Part shown: one piece after another, positions 57,250 to 64,000 of the stretch
Position numbering within the stretch: position 1 is the stretch's first letter
How the letters are laid out: each line of letters opens with the position of its first letter
Assembly: GCA_027186245.1 (NCBI GenBank)
Contig: CP114489.1
Coordinates: 8,563,501 to 8,627,500, forward strand
Length of the DNA: 64,000 nucleotides
DNA from: Coriaria nepalensis
Lineage: Eukaryota; Streptophyta; Magnoliopsida; Cucurbitales; Coriariaceae
Direction of reading: 5' to 3'
Made by a program: the position numbers and the translations under genes
Notes under the pieces: generated by a model
Told to the model about the DNA's origin: nothing
Seen by the model: the letters and a program-made list of their open reading frames with translations, nothing else
The model's database searches: none

Positions 57250-59890
57250 AGTATTTGCGTGATCTTCATAAATACTTACCAGACTCATGCAATCATAAAT
57301 TTTCAATCTCTCTAAATTTTGATATGTTTCGATATTCCACTCAATCCTTCATAATTTCGATAAAATCCCCAGCTCTAACATCCTTAATTTTGGACTTGTT
57401 GCGAGCACCTGCAAAGGTACGGTACCTCTTCATTAGGGCATGTAGGACACACGTCAGGTCGAATTTTTCTACTCTATCTGGTAGTTTTATATGAGGTCCT
57501 ATACTTGGGAAACTACCAGACCTTCTAACTTCTAAACAACTTTTCTCTTTCAATTTATTCACCTCGTGAAGCTGGGGAAAAAAATGTAAATAGTTATAAT
57601 GAAACTGATTGAAATCTATATTCTAAATTAACAATAGTTTATTTTTTAGTCATTTTCGGGTTATCTAAGTTAATCTGAAATATTCCTGACTATTAACATC
57701 CGATTAGTGATAGATTAAGATATGTAGATCAAACTAACAGTTTTTCTTAATACACATTTGTTCTTATTGAATGTCCGTTGTATGGAACAACCATAATGAT
57801 GCCATCCAAATAAATACCTATTCATCCAAAAGGCTTCCTTGCAATTATGACTTCTAAATGAGGGAAGGTAATGATGCCATCCACTTCTGCCGATGATATC
57901 CCTTCTTCACTACTAAATATTATCACTTGTAAATTGTCGCACATGATCATAGCAAGAGTTTGGATCCTGGAAAGACTTTTTGCTACGGTGCGTGTGAAGA
58001 TGTATTGTAGTTGATGATATCCGACTACTTCCAAATGAGTTGTTCAGTTATTGAAAGACAAGATTGCCGTGAAAGATCTCTTTTACATGGATAACATCCC
58101 GTAAATGTAATTCTTGTAATGAAGGAAATGAGAATTCAACATCCCAATTTCTTGTGTCGGAGATATATTCCAACTCATTACAGCTTACAACTTGAAGCTT
58201 CTTCAAACTCCAGCTCCATGTAAACTAGATGAAAGCAAAATATTGTCTAGTCCTAACATCTTTCCATAAGATAAAATTTCGATTTTCTTCATCACCTTCT
58301 TGAATCCAATGTTAGAGAGATGGCATGCATCAAGAGATAAGGTTGTATGATAATCATATAACTTACTAGATTTAAAACCAATAGATACTTAGAATCTTGA
58401 CAAGTTTTCGAACGACAGTTGAGAAGTTAATGATGGAACATACGGTATGCATAGGTCCAAGATTTTCGTGTGGGACAAGGTTATTAGCTCTCTAATGCTT
58501 GCATTTTTATCCGCCCATTTGCAAGTCTTATTAAAAGTACTTCTAAATTAGATAGACTTCGAAGAGCACCTATTTCAACCACTATGAAAAAATCACCTCT
58601 GGTTCTCACAATTACGACCCGTAAATTTGTTAATTGGCCAACTTCTCTTAGTCTCTTCAAGATTAGAATCATGAATGCTAAGTACAAATAACTTCTTCAG
58701 CATTCCCACTCTGGATATTTCCCCTAATACACAATCACCAAAATATAATTCCTAAAGTTTTCTAGACATTCGAGAGATCGTGGTAGCTTCTTGAATTTTA
58801 TCCCACTTATTTGCAAAACAGTAAGCTTATTCGTCCCCATAAACAAATCTTCATGGATTAGTAGGGTTTTTTTTCCCTCTATTTGAGAATGAGAATTTTA
58901 AGAGAGACTCCAATTTATCTGGAAGTTCAAGATTCTTAATATCACTTGGCCAAAATGAGATGCCCATCCGCTTTGACAATTCTTTGCCTTTGAGTCTCAG
59001 AAGGAACACATGACCACCTTTAGATGCAATTTCTAAGGCTGCGTCTTTGACAACATTGTGCATTTTGACTGTCTTCTTGTTTCTTCCCGTCAACAATAAG
59101 CAAAAAGACTTCAAGCTAGATGCTAAATTTTCACCTCTTGTTAATGCCGTTTCCGCATCATCCACTTTCGCAAAGAAATTCAAACCATCCCATATAACCA
59201 TAGCTTTTCTATGTGGATATTATAATCTTTAGGGAGTAGAGAACAAAGTTAGAATAATCTTTGTGCCTATTCGGTAATATATTTGATACTTCAACGAAAG
59301 GAATTTTTCTGGAAGCTCATTATAATCACATGCCTTGCTCCGATATAGATCAACATCTTCCTGATCACTTAGGACTTTAATTGCCAAGTCCTTCTGATGT
59401 CCCATACTTTGACAAAAATGCAAATTTCAAGAAGTTAGAATAATTTTGTAGCCTTCATGCTCAGCTCCAAAAGAAACTCCTCTATCACAAAGTTCAATTT
59501 CCTCCCAAAAATCGTCCAATATAATAAAAACAATATTTTTAAGATTGCAGGTTTTTGAATAACTGATTTGCTCTTCCATCAATGTTCTCCTACTCAAGTT
59601 TCAAATCAAGATTGTCTACTATTTAGCCTTGAATTGCTCTCAAGTTTGGATTCTGATGTACATCCATCACCACCACATCGAAAAGATTATCCTTGATTGC
59701 TTGTTCTGCAACTTTAAGGACAAGAGTCGTCTTACCGATCCCTCCCATTCCCTATATTATAATCATGTTGAATTGATTGCCCTTGAGAGGGTCAATAATT
59801 TCATTAAAGATCTTCTCCCGGGATTCAAAAGCAGTAGCATCTACTCCGCATATGAGCCTAATCGGCAGTAGACGCATAGATGCACTTATT
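57250..59890 (-). pseudogene. CC-NB-ARC-LRR (CNL) disease-resistance gene, decayed and internally deleted
   Basis: On -: AFESREKIFNEII near 59833-59795, the intact P-loop GMGGIGKTTL (59751-59722), VAEQAIKDNLFDVVVMDVHQ, kinase-2 as VFIILDDFWEE near 59530-59497, GYKIILTS (RNBS-B), and LSDQEDVDLYRSKACDY (RNBS-C) near 59373-59323. The segment with the GLPLA motif is absent. Reading resumes at 59201 with MVIWDGLNFFAKVDDAETAL and VKMHNVVKDAALEIASKGGH (MHD motif as MHN). LRR blocks follow: LREVGQLTNLRVVIV and ALRSLSNLEVLLIRLANG near 58650-58510, and a post-LRR block YHQLQYIFTRTVAKSLSRIQ near 58015-57955. Stops and frameshifts are frequent. The type resembles the At4g27190/RPS2-like CNLs. No upstream coiled coil is clear above 59890. 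Confidence 0.85.
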
Positions 59891-60541
59891 CCATGATCAG
59901 TCGGTGGCTTTTATTAGAAAGTGATATGTTATGTTCTTTCAATACTATTTTTTTAGTTTTTAGTTGCCTTTTTCTTGCATTTGAATTCTACATTGACTTC
60001 TTCTGCAATAGTTGGATCTTCTTAAACTAAACTTGTGGAAATTTGTTTGAAGCAGATCGAATCAAAAATTAAAAAGTTTATGAACATTTTCCTATAGTTG
60101 TTGTTTTACATCTGTCAAGCCACGACAAATTAATGTTTACTGTCCTTTGGTATTATCTCTTTATCCTAACAACTTCAATTGATCCTTATGATCATTTGGA
60201 AGCTGCATTTGCATCAATTGAAAGTTTTAGATGAGTTTTGGAACTTTGATCCTTAACCAGCAAAAAGCTGTTATATTATCTGCTTTAGAACATGCTGTAA
60301 TGCAGGTTTTTGGTTTGCTTTTAAGCAAACTCTTGGTAGTTGTTGTATTATATTATCTTTGTTAATCTATAAGCAATCAAGTAAGGTTCTTTATACTTGT
60401 AATGATGATTGAATTCATTTTTATATTGTAATATTTTTTATCAATGAAAAATAGTTCGGCAAACTACACTTCAAGTTTATAGATTCAAAATAAGTCTTCT
60501 CTCTCTTGCTCTCTTCTCACTTTAGTTTGTCAAAATTATTA
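59891..60541 (+). repeat. Probable copia LTR (3' part) before the gag relic
   Basis: AT-rich and without ORFs. It ends shortly before a PBS-like TGTATCAGAAC at 60544, about 105 bases ahead of a gag start. AAGCAATCAAGTAAGG and ATCAATGAAAAATAG near 60373-60450 look like R/U5 sequence. The LTR start was not found. Confidence 0.4.
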
Positions 60542-60543
60542 CG

Positions 60544-61085
60544 TGTATCAGAACTCAGTTCTTATGGCCCGTTGAACTTCAATCTTTCATTTTCTTTTAG
60601 TTTCGCGAAATCTACTCATAAGCTTCACTACACTCCCAAAAATTAGAAAATGTCAAATCCAAATCAAGTAGTTTTACCTTCACCACCAATATTCAGTGGA
60701 AAGGAATACCATATCTGAAATGATAAAATGCATAACTACTTAATTGCATTTGATCTATGAGAAGCTATTGAAGAAGGCTATGAAGCTCTAAATGAAGATG
60801 TACATCTCACTGTGGACTAGATCAAAGCTAAAAAGGAGAAAAGATAGAAGAATTGCAAGGCTATGATAGTGCTGCAATCAGCCATATCAAATGAATCTAT
60901 ATAAAGATTATTGGTATCAAAAATGCTAAAACAGCTTGGGAAACCCTGTATAAGGAATTCCATAGATAAAAAAAAAGCAGTAAATCTGTTAGTAGCAAAA
61001 AGAAATTTTGAAGTACTAAGAATGAAGAAGAAGATGAATTTATCCAAGCTTATATTAATAAGCTAAATGAGATTGTAAGCCAACT
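60544..61085 (+). pseudogene. copia-type gag relic
   Basis: ATG at 60650: MSNPNQVVLPSPPIFSGKEY, then (stops ignored) KMHNYLIAFDL.EAIEEGYE, a D..KA.KEK lysine-rich block, KAMIVLQSAISNESI, a MLKQLGKPC segment and NLLVAKRNFEVLRMKKK. This is the plant copia gag order (DUF4219/UBN2). At least five in-frame stops or frame changes. Homology ends at about 61080, where an opposite-strand gypsy relic begins. Confidence 0.8.
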
Positions 61086-61880
61086 GAAATGCATAATGGG
61101 CATATAAAAGAAAGTGTCATAATCAACACTGATCTTGTTAATAGCTCAAAACGCATCCCCCAACTTTTATTTTTCTTTAGTGTTAATAAATTTTTGCACT
61201 ACACAATGACTCATACTAGTCTAAATGTGACATTTCTTCAACAACTCTTCTACTTTGTCTCGCAAAATGTCGGTTTCGTTAAAGACTCATCCCGTATGTG
61301 GCAGGTTAGGTAGACTCGCACTCGAACCAAATCTATATGGTGTTATATCTGTCATGGGAGGTAATTCGTTAGACTAATCTTCAGGAACTACATCTTGGAA
61401 TTCTTTAAGCAAACTCTGCACCTCCACTGGAAATTGATTTAAATCTAATCACTTATTTTCATTTTCTCTTTTCACAACTAATAAATGAACCTCTTGGTTT
61501 CCTCACACTTAGTAGAAAACTCAAATTGTCTATATGTTATAGTCAAAAAATTCTTTTCCTTAGCTTTATAAATTTTGGCTTAGGTCTTTTCTACCACACG
61601 CAGTAGGGTATAGTGCACCCCTCATTTCTCTAGTCGATAAATATTCTTCATACCATAATTCTTTGCATTCACATTAAATTGCCAAGGTCTATCAATATCA
61701 TCATAATAAACCTCATTGGATACTACCAACTTCTTTGATCCACTCAATGGTGTAAGGATTAGGGTGTACTTTAGGAATCAAGTGCAGCTTCTGTACCACA
61801 TCTCCCCCTATGATATTCTCTTAGCTAACACATCGATAATAAGATCAAATAAGCTACCTTAAACTATACACCTTATACGG
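61080..61880 (-). pseudogene. Ty3/gypsy pol relic (protease-to-RT region)
   Basis: On - from about 61820: LIPKVHPNPYTIEWIKEVGS, then YYDDIDRPWQFNVNAKNYG, KNIYRLEK, GVHYTLLRVVEKT, AKIYKAKEKNFLTI, QFPVEVQSLLKEFQDVVPED-like sequence in a shifted frame, a DITPY.. block, VEELLKKCHI, and near 61160-61090 a KKNKSWGMRFE/AINKISVDYD region corresponding to RT motifs 1-2. It is the protease/linker/RT start of a gypsy polyprotein of a different lineage from the element at 4458. Heavily decayed, no LTR seen. Confidence 0.75.
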
Positions 61881-62939
61881 AAAATTTTGTTTCTTTGAGT
61901 ATCATATCAAAACTATGATTTATTCTCAATAAATGTAAAAATTTGGAAGTAAAGAATGGGATAAAAAAGAGAAAATGAGAAAGAAGGAAATAATAGTGAG
62001 AAATTGAAGAAGCAATAAAAAGGAAGAAAATTTGGAAAAAAAAAAATGTAAGTTATGGGAAATTGAACTCATGGCACATTTTTTTTTTTTTTTATTAAAA
62101 AAACCAAACCTTTTAACTACTAAACCAGATTACTCTTCATTTTTTCCGGCCACCTGGACTAGGTTGAAGGGGATGGTGTATTTCAGTAAATTATGAAATG
62201 AATGTATATTAATAAGTTTGGTCGTAAAATCTGATATATGATTTATCATAGAAAATAAAAAATCTACTAATAGTATAATTTTATATATAAGTTCAATTTT
62301 TTTATTAAAAAATAATGAATTAAAAGTTGAATTTCAAATTAATTATAACTTTCCGAATTAATTTCAGAATTTAAAAGCTCTTAATTTATTTTAATTTCGG
62401 CCAATTAATTTTATTTAGTTTATTTGGATCTGAGCTCTACATGAAATTCTATAAATTAATATTCTTTCATTTGGAATTTCATAACTAAAATAATTATTTT
62501 CCCTCTATGAATTATTTTTTCTTCTAGAGTTCTATGTTCAGACATTTGCTAGAATTAGTATGGTATATAACTACTTAATTTTAGGAGACAGAAGTCAAAC
62601 AATCTTATTACCAAATTAACGAGACGAATCTACTTTAAAAATACTGTAATAGTTTTTTTTTGCATACTATTCATAGTTTTTATTAAGTTCTATTCTTTTC
62701 AGATTCTGTATTATTATTTTATTGCTCTGTATATTATTTTACAGATTGTATTTTTACTGTTTTTTTTTTTTTTTTGCATATTCTGTTTACTATAATTTCA
62801 CATTTATTATATACTATAAAGAAAATTGTAGGGGCCTAAATGCAAAATAACATAACTTGGCTTCCAACAGCGAGGGAGAAAACGGGCTTCTTCACTAAGT
62901 AATATATAAATTGTTTTTAAATAAATAAATAAAATAACA
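61881..62939. other. AT-rich spacer, no gene seen
   Basis: Long A and T tracts (for example 62039-62048, 62078-62091, 62760-62775). No ORF or RNA gene. Confidence 0.4.
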
Positions 62940-64000
62940 GTATAAAAACGAAACAAAAATTTGAGAACCGGCCTGTGGCCGTGGCCTCTCTCTCTCTCTC
63001 TCTCCCTCCCACTCCTCTAGCTTTCTCCTCGACATTTTTGGTACTCCTCAAACTTCCCTCACTTTGTACGATTCTTCATCTCTCTCTTTCCTCTTTTTTC
63101 TCTCTTACACTCTCTCTAGCTCTCCATTGCATGCTTTCGACTGATTTTCCTTGAGCATCTCTGCTTCATTAATGCGAGTTTAATTCTGGCGGGAACCGAA
63201 CTCTTACATTTTTTCTTTTCATTTAAAATTTTATTTTTATTTTTTTCTGCTGCTTGCTGTTTGTGATTCTTCTGGGTAAATGCGTTTAATGATTTCACGA
63301 GCTTAATGCATGCTTTTTCCGCTCTACAAATTCATTTAGATGGTGTTCTATTGCTTGGTTTCTCTTGACTTTTTGTGCAGAGTGTTTGTTTATGCGGATC
63401 AGAAACAGAGAGTGCATTCTAGGGTTTTTTAGGGTTTCTTGTTTCAGTTCATCAGGGTTTGTTTTTTTTTTTTTTGCTTTCTGCTTTGCTTCATTTATTG
63501 GTAGTTATACTCGATGAGTGCTAGAAGGTTGAATTTTACGTACTCTGGATTTGGGATTTGGGATTCTTTTATTTCTTGGTGGAGAACAAAGGGATCTGGT
63601 GTAAACATATATGAGCATTTTATAGTATTCATTAGTGCTCCTGTCTTTTGGCATTTTATGATCTAAGTGGTTGCTTTAAGATGATTTTCCTTTTGCTTTT
63701 ATCCGGATGCATCTTCTCATTACAAAAAAATTCCAAATTTTTAGGGTTCTGAAGAGGCATTTGTCTGATGGAGTTTTGAAGTGGATTTTTTTTTCACGAG
63801 TATGAATTCCAATTAGTTTTCATGAAATAAACATGTGGGTTTTCCATCGTCCCCTTAGCCCTGCCTTCAAATCCAGTTTTGATCTTAAATGGAAACTTCT
63901 AACATTTGAACCCTTGTTTTGGTAATGACAAACTATGAATTGCACATTTGAAGCTAGCGTGAAGATCTTAACTGTTGTACATCTGTGCCTTGTTTGATTG
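62940..64000 (+). promoter_or_regulatory. Probable promoter and 5' leader (with intron) of a + strand gene beyond the window
   Basis: The composition changes to a plant 5' leader: (CT)n at 62986-63005 and C/T-rich DNA to 63125, then AGGGTTTTTTAGGGTTTC telo-box-like motifs at 63422-63439 followed by a T run (63462-63475) and long intron-like T-rich DNA. No coding exon is visible up to 64000. Inferred from composition only. Confidence 0.4.

Noticed and set aside
60544..60555. PBS-like TGTATCAGAACT taken as proof of a complete copia element
   Set aside because: It lacks one base of the iMet match, and neither the LTR start nor a second LTR could be found, so only a relic is claimed.
1..64000. 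CRISPR arrays, tRNA and rRNA genes
   Set aside because: Looked for direct-repeat/spacer arrays and tRNA-like cloverleaf boxes while reading; none seen. The tandem modules at 48240-49375 are contiguous and have no unique spacers. A tRNAscan-SE run would settle tRNAs.

Overview
This is plant nuclear DNA, most likely from a eudicot. Its genes are split by many GT-AG introns, the spacers are AT-rich, and old transposable elements of several classes (Mutator/MULE, Ty3/gypsy, Ty1/copia, hAT) are nested between islands of conserved housekeeping genes. I cannot fix the species from sequence alone.

Four genes can be rebuilt or read with confidence. (1) CCT3, the gamma subunit of the cytosolic TRiC/CCT chaperonin, is on + from 16947 to 22801 with 13 exons and 555 aa. 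(2) A SMR-domain protein with DUF1771 and a CUE-like segment is on - from 27478 to 23801 with 4 coding exons and 429 aa. (3) A pentatricopeptide-repeat (PPR) protein of the At1g76280 type is on - from 40915 to 35186 with 11 exons and 835 aa. (4) The CCR4-NOT subunit CNOT11 is on + from 51718 to 56144 with 12 exons and about 436 aa. In every model the exon phases add up without a frame break. A decayed CC/NB-ARC/LRR resistance gene lies on - at about 59890-57250, and the right edge (62940-64000) looks like the promoter and 5' leader of a further + strand gene.

Mobile DNA by region: 1-16260 holds fragments of two Mutator-like elements of the type that carries a Ulp1-like cysteine peptidase. One is on + at the left edge (transposase tail, then Ulp1 domain). 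The other is on - and is split by a complete but dead Ty3/gypsy element at 4458-14458, bounded by a perfect 5-bp target duplication (TTACT). 28200-34310 holds a hAT remnant, a truncated copia element and a second Ulp1 fragment. 43170-50300 holds an internally deleted MULE remnant and a roughly 2-kb fold-back made of repeated modules. 60000-61880 holds a copia LTR/gag remnant abutting an opposite-strand gypsy remnant.

The least ordinary part is a repeat system tied to these MULE/Ulp1 fragments: perfect small hairpins around a core of the type gctcaatggct...agccattgagc, and roughly 80-bp tandem modules that in one place (47860-49790) form a huge inverted repeat. They recur near the MULE fragments at about 2.7-3.2 kb, 16.0-16.25 kb, 34.2-34.3 kb and 47.9-49.8 kb, which suggests that they are the end sequences of this MULE family.
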